From the NCBI GenBank assembly GCA_022835595.1, contig BQUP01000004.1, forward strand, positions 558,001-622,000: a stretch of 64,000 bases of DNA. Reading direction: 5' to 3'. Below are positions 21,396-34,402 of the stretch, one piece after another. Position 1 is the first letter of the stretch. Every line of letters starts with the position of its first letter. Origin of the DNA: Cystobasidium ongulense. Taxonomy: Eukaryota > Basidiomycota > Cystobasidiomycetes > Cystobasidiales > Cystobasidiaceae. Under the pieces are notes generated by a model. It saw nothing but the letters and a program-made list of their open reading frames with translations. It did not search any database and was not told where the DNA came from. Position numbers and translations under genes: made by a program.

Positions 21396-23351
21396 CTACA
21401 ACTTGCTCTTTGGCTGAGGCTTGGCAAAGTCCCTAGCCCTCAATCCCTCGTAGTTCTGGTAGAAGAGATTGTCTGGTATGCTTCCTACATTTCGCGCTGT
21501 GATTGCAGACGTATCGACCATTTGAGGGGTAACGTCTGCGAGCGTAGGAGCTCCAATCAGACGCATGTTCATCTCCATCTCGTCTTTGAGTATCTGAATT
21601 GCTCGGACGACACCCTCTGATCCGTAGGCGGAGTATGCATCTGTCGAAAGATATATATATGTGTTAGTAGGAATCCAACGTATGATAAAATGCAACATCT
21701 TACAAAGGAAGGGTCTTCCAATGCCGACACCCTTTGCCCCGAGAGCTACAGCCTTCAATATATCACCGGCACGTCGAACACCACCATCGATGTAGACTTC
21801 AAAGTGTGGACCCCATAGATTCCTGGCTTTGAGAGCTTCGACGACCTCTACTAAGATTTCAATACCGGAACGGGCAGTATCGAGCTGTCTTCCTCCGTGA
21901 TTAGAAAGTACGACACCCTGCAGACCAGCTTCGGCAGCCATTACTGCGTCTTCCCAGCATTGAACACCTTTGAGGATGAGTGGCATTTTGGTAATCTGCT
22001 TGAACCAGTCCATATCTTTCCACGAAAGGCCCGGATCTATAAAGGATGATATAGCTCTAGCGGCACCTTGAGATCGGTCAACGCTTCCATCACCTTGCTG
22101 AACTTCTGAGCCTGTATCTGCAAATTTCATTCGCATATCCTTCTCGCGTCTACCGAGCTGAGGTGCATCAACAGTAATAAAAAGACCCTTGATACCTCTC
22201 TTTTCAGCATGTTCGACAATCTTTTTAGTGATAGATCGGTCTTTATTGACGTATAGCTGCATCCACTGCGTCTGAGAGTCGATAGCCGCGTCAACTATCT
22301 CATCGAACGAGCACGAAGCCAGTGTCGGGATCATCTGAATGACATCGTGCTTTGCGGCTGCCCAGGTCAGATTCTTTTCACCATCGGGATGTCCTAATTT
22401 ACCCAGCGCGGTGGCTGTTATATAGATTGGTAAAGACGACTTTGTACCTAGCATGGTGCAAGAGAAGTCGATATTCGTAACATCTCGCAGAATGCGAGGT
22501 CGGAACCATAGTCGCTGGTAAGCGACGTGATTCTCTCGCATGGTGATTTCATCATCAGCTCCGGAAGAGTAGTAAGCCCAGGCTGCTTGTGTCATAGTCT
22601 GCAGTTACGATGTATCGAAAAATCAGCAATGGGACACGGTATCGGGTAAAACCCAGTTGTGTAATACTGTGTAGTCCGCCACTCACCTTGCGAGCAATCG
22701 TTTCAAAGTCGTGCAGGGAAAGACATTCACTGAGAGGAGGCTTGTTGTCGAGTAGTTCTTGACGTTCCTTGTCGACTGGTGAAAGCTCTGCCTCTTCCAG
22801 CTTCACTCCTGTCATGTCGACTGTTCCCTTGTGCTTATCTTTGGGAAGGTATTGTTCAATAGTTCCCTGCATGTTTAGCGAACACATCAGTACAGGCACA
22901 ATAAGCATTACAAGCAATGTATATTATGCTGGAGAGTCACTTACGGGTGGGTGAATAGGATCATATGCTTTCCTGCAGGTAGACAAAGTATGAAGGTCAG
23001 CCCCACCTGCTTCCTTCTGAATAGCCGGCTATTGCCTACTCACGTCGCATCTCTTCCAGCATATTTGAGAATGATAGCGGGACCACCGGGATGCTGTGAA
23101 GGATTCCATTAGCTGACTGTGCTACTGCCCAAGGTCCATGAATGTGCGAACCTCCGGCATGAACTCTGCCCGACGAAGCAAGTAAGCTTTTATGCGACTG
23201 CCTCGAAAGCTCGAACTCTGCAGGACAGGAAAAGCTCACCAGTCACATCAAAAGCAGCTCCATGAATGATGACCCAGCAGTCATCGCGCTTGTTGTGCTT
23301 CGCGACCTGCTCTGCGCTCAACGCTGTAGCACCTTGAGCTGATCCGGCCAT
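21396..23351 (-). CDS. CYB2: Flavocytochrome b2-type L-lactate dehydrogenase
   Basis: Oxidises L-lactate (or a related 2-hydroxy acid) to the keto acid using FMN and passes electrons through heme b to cytochrome c. About 500 residues from ATG at 23351. Cytochrome b5 domain: HNKRDDCWVIIHGAAFDVT, then a tiny 14-nt exon and HPGGPAIILKYAGRDAT with the HPGG heme ligand. Linker with GTIEQYLP. FMN domain: AWAYYSSGADDEIT, the substrate region WFRPRILRDV, IYITATALGKLGHPDGE, LKGVQCWEDA (Lys), LSNHGGRQLD (catalytic His-Gly-Gly-Arg) and IDGGVRRAGDILKAVALGA. The tail KPQPKSKL ends the protein. Unlike yeast Cyb2 there is no mitochondrial presequence: the first ATG is only about 15 residues before the b5 domain, and the open frame upstream has no other ATG. 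Confidence 0.93.
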
Positions 23352-24909
23352 TATTATCGATTGGCTTGACTTGGAGATGGGATCCAACGTCGGTGTCGAA
23401 GATATGTGAGCGACTGGTAGGATTCCGCAAGAAGCAGACAAGTAAATCAACTCCTCAGCTCAGCTAGCACTTGTTCTCACCGGGGCCCCTACCTATCATC
23501 CGCGCACAGAAATGCCGGAACAGATTCCCGCCCGCCGGCGAGTTTGCCACTGCATTTCAATCTGAGACTTTCGCAATTGGATAACGAGGAGCTTTCCAGG
23601 CAGCAGACTGAAATGTGACAGAAAAGCTTGCTTTGAAGGCTTCAATGAGGTGACCCAGCATCTAGAGAATATATGCACCACACTTTACGCCTTGCCTGGT
23701 ACTGGCCACTAAATGGAATCCCGATATGCTCAGGTTTGCTAGTGTTTTGTTGAGGGATAGCTCAAATCTTCCATTCCAGTTCCTACATCCACTCTGTAAG
23801 CATACCGAAGTACCTCTCATTATAAGTGCTCATGCTGATAGTCAAGCGATCTTGCAGTTCTCGCATGTGTCACGCGACCTGCTGTGCAACATCTTCTGCA
23901 TTTAATTCTGATAATGTTGACAAGCGTTCTTCCAATGTCAAAGTCCTTTTCGACGCATGAATTACTGGGAGAAATGTACCCAGTCGATGCAAAAGTTACT
24001 CATTCAGAGAGAGGGAGACTCCGCCAATTATCAACTACGGGACCCTTTTATACTCAAGCCTTGGTGAAAGGCGGCACACCCATCTTCGGTCGGCAGGAAA
24101 TTCGAGGCTAGCGCGTACATGGAGGGTCCTGAAAAGAAGCATTTTGTGGTAATGAGTCGAGTCGATATGGCCCGCCGAGCAGTCGCCAGCCCGTCACTTC
24201 AAAACTAGAAGCAGAAGCTGCTTCACTTGTCGAGAATCGCTTTTCGAAGCTCGACGAGCCACTACTCCTGAGGAAAGCCTGTCTAATCATCAGGGCCAGC
24301 CTAACATAATCCGTCCATACATCGTCACTCTGAAGCCATCGCTCTACTCTACATTACTGAAAGTGGATTGCATCAGGTGGAGAGCTTCTCGCTCTGAAGT
24401 CATCGCATCCGAAGTGGAGCTATTACTAGCGTCTAGCGCGGACGTGCACAGGTACAGTGAAGATGAGTGCCAGATTCAGCTTGAGGCGAACGTCAGTTGT
24501 CCGGTCAACTCCAATAGTATCCGGGTCTCGCTTCGTCAGGGGCATCCCTCATGAGGATTGTATGCATGAGAACTGTAGGGAAAATATGACAGAAGGAACA
24601 GCTTGACTCTTGCACCAAAGGCAATAGGAATCGCTCTATCCAGGAAAGCAAGTGATGTTTGCGTCCCTCTGCTCGGTCGGTTTGTTCCTGGCAGCAGCCC
24701 TTTGATTCCTCCTAGCATGCAAAGGAGCGAAATCTTTGTTTGAGCAGAGATAGCGTGTGTTTGGCATCATCTTATCTCCCGGTCCTTCTGATGCGTAATT
24801 TCTCCACTTCTGCTAGTTCACTACTTGCTCTTGAGGATTGACACAGTGCAGGAAAAGGTTCGCCACTTGCTTTCGAACAGCCTGGCCCGCGGTGACACAC
24901 TGTTGGAAG
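23352..24909. other. 1.5-kb divergent intergenic region CYB2 / TRK
   Basis: Lies between the divergent CYB2 and potassium-transporter starts. A plus-strand frame at about 23884-24111 contains a protein-like segment (HSERGRLRQLSTTGPFYTQ) but no recognised domain and no clear splice partners. Most of the region is probably regulatory sequence and long 5' UTR. No transposon, repeat array or tRNA was seen. Confidence 0.3.
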
Positions 24910-27900
24910 ATGCAACAGCCTGCTCCAGCCGCAACCAACGCGTCGAGTGCGGCTGGTACAGGACGGCCTCAAGACGAGACCGGCCACAAGGATAGCATTC
25001 GTTTTGGTTGGCGGTACGCTCAAGCTCGTCTGCTCGGACAGGCGATGGCCTCAAGCGATGGTCGCGAACGCCAGCAGCAGCAGCAAAGCAATGGTCTGGA
25101 GCTGAGTCGGATGGAAAGAGTCGATGCCTCGTCACAGCACAGCAGCGAGGCATCCGAGACAGCAAGCAGCGAGGAGAAGGACTCGAGAGGGAGGCTCGCA
25201 AAGGCTGTCTCGGCTGCTGAAGATCTGTGGCCTACGGTATGGACTTGGATAAAGCTGTAAGTTGGCTTGATCGGGGGGAGGTGGTGTGAAGAACCAGCCA
25301 GCTCGTTTGCACTACAGGCAGCCTCGTCGAGTACAGTGCAGCTTATTGACTAGTTTGAATCCACAGACACTCCAACTTCTACAGAAGTATGTGCTTGCCT
25401 TGGTCCTGCGAGCTCTTCCCGTCTGCAATGACTGATTTTTGGCAAACCCTTTGAACCATTCCTTCCTTTGCAGTCCATCTCCTCACGTTCACCATAGTGC
25501 CCCTAATCGCCTCTGGTATATTCTACGCTGTAGATTCTCGCGGAACCGCGTTCATCAACTGCCTCACGTTATGCACATCCGCAATGACCGTCACGGGTAA
25601 GGGCGATCTACCTTTCTTGCATTGCTTTATTTAGAACCGTCTACAACCAACACAATTATGTCCAATACCTATATTGCATTCACAGGTCTCAACCCAATAC
25701 TTATGGAGAATACTTCACGAGTGCAACAGGGCATTGTCTACTTCCTGATGAGCATCGGTAATATTGTAAGTAGTCCGCCCACCTGCCGTTACAGAGTCGC
25801 GCAGCTAGTCTGACTGTCTCTCCTTCTTGCTTACTTTCACGCAGATGGCAGTATCAATCGTAACGATTGTTATTCGCCGCCATTTCTTTCGAAAGCGCTT
25901 CGAACATATGGTCAAGACCGATCCTCGCGCACGCAGGCGTATTCGAGATGTCGAGGATGCCCACAAGAGGGAGAAAGAAGCGCATTCTTGGATGCACCAT
26001 TTCGGACCTGGCAAAGACAATCATGAAAAACAAGGGCATGGTGGTAACCCAGATGGCCGCTTCCCTGGCGTGTCGCGATCCCACTCTGCCAATGACGAGC
26101 CAATGTATTCAAGAACTGGTACTCCGATTGGTAAACATAAGAAGCGCAAAAGAGATAAGCTTAGAATCGATATGATCAGAAGAGTAGACGCCCCTGTCAA
26201 AGTCAACCAGATGAACGTCGGAGGTTTCCTCTCTGAAAATAGTGGTCCGAACAGACGCGGTTCACTCGATTCTGCAAATGGATCGCAACCATACACGCTC
26301 ACTCCCGAACACCATTTGTCTAGCGGTCTAGATGGAGAGGTACTTGAGAAGACGGCTACCCGGACAGATAGCCCGACTCAGATGTCTACCCCTGCAGAAA
26401 CTCCGAGAATCCAGGAAGAACCGCCTAGTCCTCGGGGACGACGGGTGTCCCTCGCTGAATTACCTGCGGCTCGACATGAGCGAGGTATATCGGATAACAA
26501 TCAAATGGGCACCATACAAGAAGCTGCATCGCGTCCTGCTTCCATAGCGTCTAGCGTGTTCGAAGACAGCTCAGATTCCTCCAGCAATGAAGAGGACTCC
26601 GCCGCCGCCAACGCTGCAATGCGCAATACTACCTCGGCGCTTGATCAGTCCCGATCTCGACGTATGAGTGATCCCGCCCATTTACCTTCTCATACGCCAG
26701 AAAGTCACTTGAAACGAGACTTCAAGCGGGTTCGCACCATGGACCCTCCCAAACCTGCTGGCTTCATTAGTCCGCCGCAGCGTATGGGAGGAGCCTTCCC
26801 TCGAACGCAGACCATTGAGATCAGAGAACCTGCACATCCCGACAGGCCCAGAGGCTACTCTAGCGCGATACCCCATGTCGGGACTCATGGACAGCCTGAC
26901 ATGATGAGGCGTAGAGCCGCCACTAACAGTACATTAGGTGCACCTCTCTCCCGCAGTAAGCACAGCATATATGAGAACTGTGTTGTCCCGTCACCTATTG
27001 ACCGAGCCTTTCATCTCCAGCCATGGCGAGACGAGGCAGCGTTGACCCAATGCCTCGGACAATGACAAGAGGTACAACCTCAATGACGACCGGCTTTGGT
27101 GGCTTCCCCAATCCCTTGAGGATAGTTGCAGGAGCAGCACAGAAGCGTTTGTTGACAAGAGTAGCTACACTCGATATGCCTCGCACGACCACTTTGCAAA
27201 GCGTTTACTCGGACAGAGGCAATACCAACGATGGCGGTCTTTCCAATATCTCCGGCGGACCAACTCGAGCTGTCAGCTACATCAGCTTTGATGCCGTTGT
27301 AGGACGCAACTCCCGCTTCTACAGCCTAACATCGGCACAGCGTGACGAGTTGGGTGGGGTAGAATATCGGGTACGTGATAGGACATGGACTGTTAGCAAT
27401 AAGACAGGAATTGAGCTTCTACTTTACCAGGCTTTGTCGACGCTTCTCAAGATAGTCCTTGCATATTTCCTATGCCTTCAGCTTGTCTTCATCGTAATTC
27501 TGGCACCCATCTTCCAATCGAATCACTACGCTTGGCTTTTCAAAGAGCAGGATCAAGGCACACTGACTAACGCCGGAGGTTGGTACGCGGTCTTCAACCT
27601 TATGTCTGGCTTCAGCAAGTACGTGGTTCTAGTCGACTGCATTTCAAAGATTTAGGCTGATGCACAATTTTGGCAGCTCTGGTCTATCTTTGTTGGATGA
27701 TTCGATGGTTCCCTTCCAACGATCTTATGCGTAAGCTTTGCATTGGCTCTATATGCAAGCCTGAGCAAGTCTGACCACCTGAACCTTCTACAGATATGTA
27801 TTGGTCATAGCTTTTTGCATCTTAGCTGGCAACACGGCGTTCCCGGTATTCCTTCGACTTGCTATTTGGTTACTTTCGAAGATTGCGAGGCAAGGATCAC

Positions 27901-29592
27901 GTTTTGCAGAGAGTCTGCAATTTTTGCTTGATCATCCCCGAAGATGCTTCATCTACTTGTTTCCAACCCATCAGACTTGGTTCTTGGTTGCGATGCTGGT
28001 CGTTCTGAAGTAAGTCTCCTAGTCTGTTTTCAATGACGCAACGGCTGATCCTCTTCCGTGATGTTCAGTTCAACCGATTGGATCTGTTTCATAGTGTAAG
28101 TCATCTCCGCGTCTTAAAGAGTATTCCACCTAAGCATATCCCCATATAGTCTCGACATAGGAAACGAAATCTTGGATGCTTTGCCCCCTGCGGCGGTGCG
28201 TTCAGAAACTTTAATCGCATATAGCATAGCTGAGTATAGTGGACGAAACCCTACAGAAAGCAATAGATGGGCTATTCCAAGCAATCGCAGTTCGAGCGGC
28301 CGGGTTTTCTATTGTACCATTGGCGGAAACAGCGCCGGCTCTGCAATTCCTCTATGTTGTTATGATGGTACGTCTACAGCTCTTGCTCACAAAACTATTT
28401 TATCTGACTAGATCTTCTATGCAGTATTTGGCCGTCTTCCCAATTGCGCTTTCCATTCGTAGCACTAATGTATACGAGGAAAAGTCAATGTGAGTAGACC
28501 GTACGACTCACTTTGCGATTAGGCACTGACGACTATAATTCGGATAGGGGTCTGTACAACGAACTAGAGGATGACGCCTCACAGATAGAAGCCGAATATA
28601 GCAAAGATCACAGCATAGGATCATACTTCGCTCATCATGCAAGAAAGCAGCTTGCTTTCGATATCTGGTGGCTCGGCTTGGCTCTCTGGGCTATCTGCAT
28701 TATAGAACGCTCAAACCTAGACGATCCCGTGACGGACTCTTACTTCAATGTGTTTACTGTCATGTTCGAGGTAAAACTGTCTTTTTCTGCTATCCAGCTT
28801 ACTTTCCCTAATGTACTGCTTGTCGGTCTTCAGGTTGTCAGTGCCTACGGGACGGTAGGCCTTTCTCTGGGTACCCCTACAGTAAGCGAGAAGATCTTTT
28901 GAGAGAGCTTTCACCCTGACACTGTACCTTCTTGACATCAGGCCGCCTACTCTCTTTGTGGCGACTTCCGCACTCTTTCCAAGCTTATATTGTGTGCGGT
29001 CATGATTCGGGGCCGCCATCGAGGTCTGCCCGTTGCTATCGACCGCTCTATTCTTCTTCCGTCCGATCTCGAAGCTCTGCAACCCCCACCTGTGGACGCA
29101 ATACATGATGTGTCTGAGGTTGACACGGCCGATGGCAGCGGTTTCTCTTCGCTTAACAAAGGGGTATCTCGAAGCACTGCAGGAGGTATACAGAGGAAAA
29201 GATCCAGGGCAGGGACAACTGCATCGTACCGTTATAGTGGAGGGCAGCCTTCTCGGCGTATGCGAAGCGGTACGTCTGCGAATTCTCGCGGTTCTGGTTC
29301 GCGCAGAGAAGAGCCAGCAGCTACTAGTCCGGGTGTTCAAATCGGACCGCTGCCCACATTGCCTGTAAAGAGGCCAACTCCATCCAGACCTACTTTGAAT
29401 GGATATTTGAGTACAATATACTCGGAAGGTCCTACTCCAGCTGGAACACCGAACAATGAACTTGCAGAAAAGATACCTAGCAGCGATGATACATCTACTA
29501 CAGCACAAGGCACTGCATCTGCTTCGACTAGTTCAGAAGGCACGAGTGGTAAAGACGCGATTACTTTGGCTGAAAAGTCGGACGAGCAGTAA
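24910..29592 (+). CDS. TRK1: TRK-family high-affinity potassium transporter
   Basis: Plasma-membrane K+ uptake system of the Trk/Ktr superfamily, with four pore (M1-P-M2) repeats. About 16 exons from ATG at 24910 give about 1,240 residues. Repeat 1: RIHLLTFTIVPLIASGIFY and selectivity loop TSAMTVTGLNPI near 25580-25690. A large hydrophilic Ser/Pro-rich cytosolic loop follows (about 25900-27290), typical of fungal Trk. VGRNSRFYSLTSAQRDELGG introduces repeat 2, with FNLMSGFSK and NTGLSLLDDSM (pore loop). Repeat 3: IAVRAAGFSIVPLAETAPAL. Repeat 4: FEVVSAYGTVGLSLGTPT. RGRHRGLPVAIDRSILLP ends the core, and a Ser/Thr-rich tail follows to TAA at 29590. The first exon is poorly conserved, so its start is the least certain part. 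Exons include one of 20 nt (25367-25386). Confidence 0.93.
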
Positions 29593-29812
29593 AAGTAGTG
29601 CTACTAAACTCATATCTTTCGTATTGTGCTGCATATTATGTATGATTATGTGATTCGCTGGAGATTGGCAATGGGTATATGTTGTGGAAGTGGAATTCAG
29701 GATGTGATCATTGTTCTATTTATCATACACATTGGCAATAAAAGCAGTAATTTCCGCTTCACGCGTCTTGGGCTTTTCTTTTGACAGTGTCAGACCTGGT
29801 TTGCTTAATCGC

Positions 29813-30970
29813 TCACGATAAAATCTGATTTCGCAAGAAAGTCTGCTTCGCCCGCTCGTATACACCTAAGAAAATCGCACCGCCTATACTGATCCATGTC
29901 ACTCTGGGCACGATGCCTCTGAACAATGTCTTGAAGCCTTCTTCCCTCGCTATCCGACTCATTGTACTAATGAAGTTCGTTGAGTATGGTAATGTATCCG
30001 ATGTTCCCTGTTTTTAGAAAAGTCGCCAAGTCAGCAATGGGTCCTGATCTCAAAATGCGGTCGAGAATCCCTTACATTTCTGACGCTCAGCATGATGCGT
30101 GTCTTGGCTACATCTAACGGAGTAGTCACAGCAGCTGCGAAGCCTCCTGCTATGCTTCCGCAGATTGCAGCCTGTGAAGCTGGCAAATCGTCCACTGACT
30201 TGAGGCCTTGCCATTGTATTGCTAGCGTTACTTTCATGTATTCATAAAGAGGGAATTGTATACATGTAAATGGGATCTATGAAAGATTGATGAACACGTT
30301 TAGTGAGCGCAAATAGAAATAGTATCAGTATATCATACATACCTCTCTGGCAATGGTGCTCCCGAAACCTTGGTAAAAGCCTCGCAGACCAGCTTCTCCC
30401 ATTACTCGCTTGGCCGCATGGAAAGAGTTGCCAGAACCATACTTTGATGTTTGTTGTCTTGACTTTACTACTTCTGTAGGGACTCGTATCATGCAAGCTG
30501 CGATTTCTCCTCCGCTTGAAGCGAGCATGTGGACGATAGGGGCGGCGGAAGCATTCGACAAAGAGGGTACGAGCTTGGGCAGGTTCGCCTTGAGCTGCTC
30601 ATAAGTGGTGAAGAATGCTGCAGCTGCAGTGCGATGAAGAGGTGTCAGTATACGACGATGATCGAGTCTGTCCGACAGACACACCTCCAGGAGCTGAGCC
30701 TACGACGACACTACCCAGTCCACGATAGACGCCGTTGAATCCGCCTGCCTTCAAGAAGCCTTCTGTGGACTGGAGACGAGTCTTGAGCGTGTCCAGCGGG
30801 AAGAGCGCGACATCGACTGAAGTGCCTGCGAGTCCGCCTGCCTTTTTAATCAGATTTCGTGACGAGCATCAGCAACGAGCGTCGGCGCGACATCGGACAT
30901 GCAAGTGAGACCGATTCACCACTAATGCCTGTGCAAACGAGGCCTGCGAGGCAGAGGGACTAGCTGTCAT
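29813..30970 (-). CDS. PET8: Mitochondrial S-adenosylmethionine carrier (Pet8/SAMC type)
   Basis: Inner-membrane carrier exchanging S-adenosylmethionine for S-adenosylhomocysteine, needed for mitochondrial methylation, lipoate and biotin synthesis. From ATG at 30970 five or so exons give about 300 residues with the three tandem carrier repeats: [17 protein letters not shown] (repeat 1 PxD/ExxK/R), [18 protein letters not shown] (repeat 2) and [18 protein letters not shown] (repeat 3), each with its following Gly-rich helix such as [18 protein letters not shown] and [18 protein letters not shown]. The [20 protein letters not shown] and [12 protein letters not shown] segments are the SAM-carrier subfamily pattern. 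The C-terminus ends LRNQILS at 29813. It converges on TRK (220 bp between stops) and diverges from the MFS transporter. Confidence 0.93.
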
Positions 30971-31407
30971 GCTTCTCGACGGTCTTCAGGCAGTAGTACG
31001 TCTGTAGCCGACCCCAGCTGAAGACCGACGACAAAAAAGTTATATGCGCGGAGCATCAATGTTGCTTGACACGGACGTAGAAGACTATGATGCCTACAAG
31101 ACTACTCGTTAGGACTGCCGTACTGCTGCAAGGCAGTATCCATGCGCCTCGCCTGTCTTACATATTCTCGGATTTGCCTGCCCTGTCAATCGTCCGTTAT
31201 TCGCAAGGTCTCGTGATAATTACGGGCAACTGGCATGGAAGCTCGGCGGACGGTCGGCAACTCAGGCTATCTATATGGACTAAATATCTTCCCTAATCTG
31301 CTCTCACTGACTTACCTTTGACCATACTCTTGCAATAATACCGTATATTCATGTCTGACGCGCAATAATAGCATCAGTGCAAGACAGAGAAGACGCTTCG
31401 TAAAAGG
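30971..31407. promoter_or_regulatory. Divergent promoter, PET8 (-) / MFS transporter (+)
   Basis: About 437 bp between the two start codons. A short plus-strand frame at 31087-31296 has no recognised content. No defined regulatory motif was identified. Confidence 0.3.
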
Positions 31408-33876
31408 ATGCCTTCTCCAGGCGGCGCTCCATTCAAGGGTAATGGCAACACAGATGCCGACGATCTCGCTCTTGCAACAAGTGCAAACGAGCCTACGGTC
31501 ATTCATGATGCTGGAGATATAGACGTAGAGAATGCAAGTGGTGCATCAATACCAGGCGAAGACGTATACAGCAAAAGTATGGAAGAAACAAACGGTAATG
31601 CTGAGAAAGTAGACGCCGTTCCGTCTATTGATGATGCCGAGCAGGAAGGTGGCAAGTATGGCGTGAGAGCTGTTATAGGAGGATTCGGAATCACGTAGGC
31701 ATACACCTTCATTTCAGATAGACTCTTCGGAAAACGCTGACTTCTGGTCCTTTGTCCGCCAGTCTGTGCACCTGGGGGATGTCAGGTAAGTTCCGATCAA
31801 GGCTAGAATGCTTGCATGCTCATGGCAAGACCGTTTCTTACTTCTCTATGCGTTCTTCATCTACCATTCGACATGTACAGGGTCCTGGAGTGTACTTCAA
31901 GACACTTACGAGCGCAATCAATTGTCCTCTTACTCTTCAAGTGAAATCGCATGGATCGGCTCAACTCAGACATGTATGATCTATTTGAGCAGTGCCGTTG
32001 CAGGCCGTCTCTTCGATGAGGGCTACATGAGTCATACGTAAGATTGATCCTCCAATTGCGTATCTCATCCGAGTAATTCTGATCAACATCTGACCATCTT
32101 CGCTTACTTTTTCCATTGCCGATATTCAAATACTTAGACTCCTATTCAGCTGTCTTTCTACGACAGTCTCCTTCATGCTAGCATCAATCTCAACACAATA
32201 CTGGCATTTCCTCCTGTCTCAAGGTTTCTTAATGGGTATAGGGTTAGGGTCTTGCTTCTCACCAGCATTAGCATGCGTGGCGTCATATTATAGACGTAGA
32301 AGAGGTATAGCATCAGGTCTATTAAGTGCAGGGAGTGCATTCGGCGGACTGGTCTTGCCAATTGCCCAAAGCAAAATGATAAACAATGATAAGATTGGTT
32401 TAGGTTGGGCTTTAAGAATGACTGGTTTCGTAGCGTTACTAGCTCAAGGAACTGCTTGGTTAATTATGAAACAGAAAAAAACCAAACCTAGTAGAAGACC
32501 TCTATTTGATGTTTCAGTTTATCGTCAAAAAGCATATACTGTTACTTGCGTGGCTTTATTCTTTACAACTATGAGCATGTTTGTGAGTTTTCTTTTTTTC
32601 CTTTTTTCGTCAATGCCTTTTCGCAAAGCAGGATATAGGCTGATGGTTACCATTCTATCTTGAAAGTTTCCGGTCTTCTATATTCAACCGTTTGCAGTCA
32701 GTCAAGGCGTACCGGAGTCTCTAGTGTTTTACTCGATAGCCATCCTAAGTAAGTACGACACGCTTATGCAGCTGTACCTCTGCAGCGATAGCATCCTGAC
32801 GAAACTATCGTTGATATATTAGATGGTGCCAGTATATTCGGCCGAATGTGAGAGTCATCTGAATACTGCTCCCTCATTGCTAGCTTCGAATAAGCATTGA
32901 CGCGATTTCGACTATCATCAGATTCCCTTTGTTGATAGCAGACAAATTTGGACCATACAATGTTATGATACTTTCAATAGCATCGCAATGCGTGAGTTCT
33001 GCAGGCAAAACCGTGGCAAAGAAGGAAACAATGGTTCTGACTACTGTCCTTTCCCTTCTTTCAGATTTTAATCTTTGGCTTCACGGGAGTACACAATTTC
33101 GCTGGAGTAGCTGCATTCTCGGCTTTGAATGGTATCGCATATGGTGAGTCTAAGACGCGCTGTCCTTCATTTTCGCTGCTTCATCCAATTCGAGAAAAGC
33201 ACACGGTATACTGACACCTTGAAACCTCCGTTTTCCGATTTCCCGCCTCCTCTATGTCACGACGCTCTTCGTCGTATCTGGCTACGCAGGCTGCTATGTT
33301 ACAGTAGTAAGTTTGATTGGTTTTTCTGCAGTACAGTACTATGGTTTCGAGCTCGGAGATTGATGAATTTCCCGTTATTTGAAATTGGCACAAACAGAAT
33401 CCAGTAGCTCTCGCATTCATGAGTGACACACCGGCACGGATAGGAGTAGGTCACGAAGAAATTTCTTCTCCTAGACATTGTATCGCTTTGCAAAGGAAGA
33501 CTAAATCATCCTCCATTGGTTCTGTTTCTACGCAGACCCACATTGGAATGGCATTCATGACAAACTCGATAGCTGCATTGGCTGGTCCACCTGCTTTAGG
33601 AGCTGTTATAACAGCAACAGGAAAATATTGGCAAGGTGAGTATCCAACAAAAAACCGTCAATTATCCTTAGCTCCTTGCCAAGCAATAACCATATGAACT
33701 TTTTTTTCTGACCCTGTTTGTCATTTCTTTCTCCCCTTTCCCCCCTCTACTCCATGCGCAACTTTGCTAATTGCATAGCCGCTATTATCGCCGCAAGTTG
33801 TTCACTCGTCTCTTGTTGTGGTATGATACTTGCTAGGAGATTACTTGCTAGAACTAGGGGGACATGGAAGGTGTAA
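31408..33876 (+). CDS. Monocarboxylate-porter-type MFS transporter
   Basis: Major facilitator protein of the fungal monocarboxylate (Mch/MCT) type. About 10 exons from ATG at 31408. After an acidic cytosolic N-terminus, helix 1 joins across introns (GGFGIT-LCTWGMSG-SWSVLQDTYER, with a 22-nt exon near 31763-31784), then SSSEIAWIGSTQTCMIYL, LSQGFLMGIGLGSCFSPALA and YYRRRRGIASGLLSAGSAFGGLVLP, the MCT-type loop and helix 5. The C-terminal half has FYIQPFAVSQGV, NGASIFGRI-FPLLIADKFGP (Gly-Arg motif), HNFAGVAAFSALNGIAYG, RIGTHIGMAFMTNSIAALAGPP and a last exon ending RTRGTWKV. Length about 470 residues. Yeast members of this group do not all carry monocarboxylates, so the substrate is open. The junction near 33304-33405 is uncertain. 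Confidence 0.85.
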
Positions 33877-34402
33877 GTGTGAAAAGGGTAGAAAGTGACA
33901 TCTCGGGTAGATCTATATCTTTGATTGAAGTGAACAAGAAATCCAAGAGCATCACATCACCGTTATGGAGCGCGGTACAAAGGCAGGGACCGGCAGTTCC
34001 AATATCGCTTATTACGCTGTTCCCGGTGTAGACATTGACCATGCGAATGATAATGTTTAGTGTGAAACGGATTGGGGTCAGAACATTGTGTGGGTGAGTA
34101 GAAAATTAGCGAGGGCGCAATTTATCACCTCTTGTTGATTGAAAGTAGCTTGTCCTTCAGCAAGATGCAAGTAAAACTGTAAAAGTCTGAATAGTTATGT
34201 GGATTGTAGTCGGTATTTCGAAACACAACTCTGCTTTCAATGTTTTCTAATTATGTACACGAAAGAGGAGTAATTTCGGGAACCTGGTCTCGGTAGAGTG
34301 CTAGCCTTGATCCTTCGAGCATTGCGCGACAGAAAAGTGTACCCTTTTAAATGGATTCTGTAGATGACACAAACAATGGAAACCGTTTCATCAGCATTTA
34401 AC
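33877..34402. other. Convergent intergenic region MFS transporter / ATP5
   Basis: About 526 bp between converging stop codons. Sequence is fairly AT-rich and holds no recognisable gene, repeat or RNA. Confidence 0.4.

Noticed and set aside
23352-23450. N-terminal extension of flavocytochrome b2 upstream of 23351
   Set aside because: The frame is open but its first codon is TTG, not ATG, and the sequence lacks the basic amphipathic character of a presequence.
24838-24909. Longer TRK N-terminus
   Set aside because: The extension would start at TTG; the first ATG is at 24910.
28717-29508. 263-codon minus-strand open frame
   Set aside because: Antisense to the TRK C-terminal exons, rich in Cys/Arg/Ser with no domain; TRK is well supported on the other strand.
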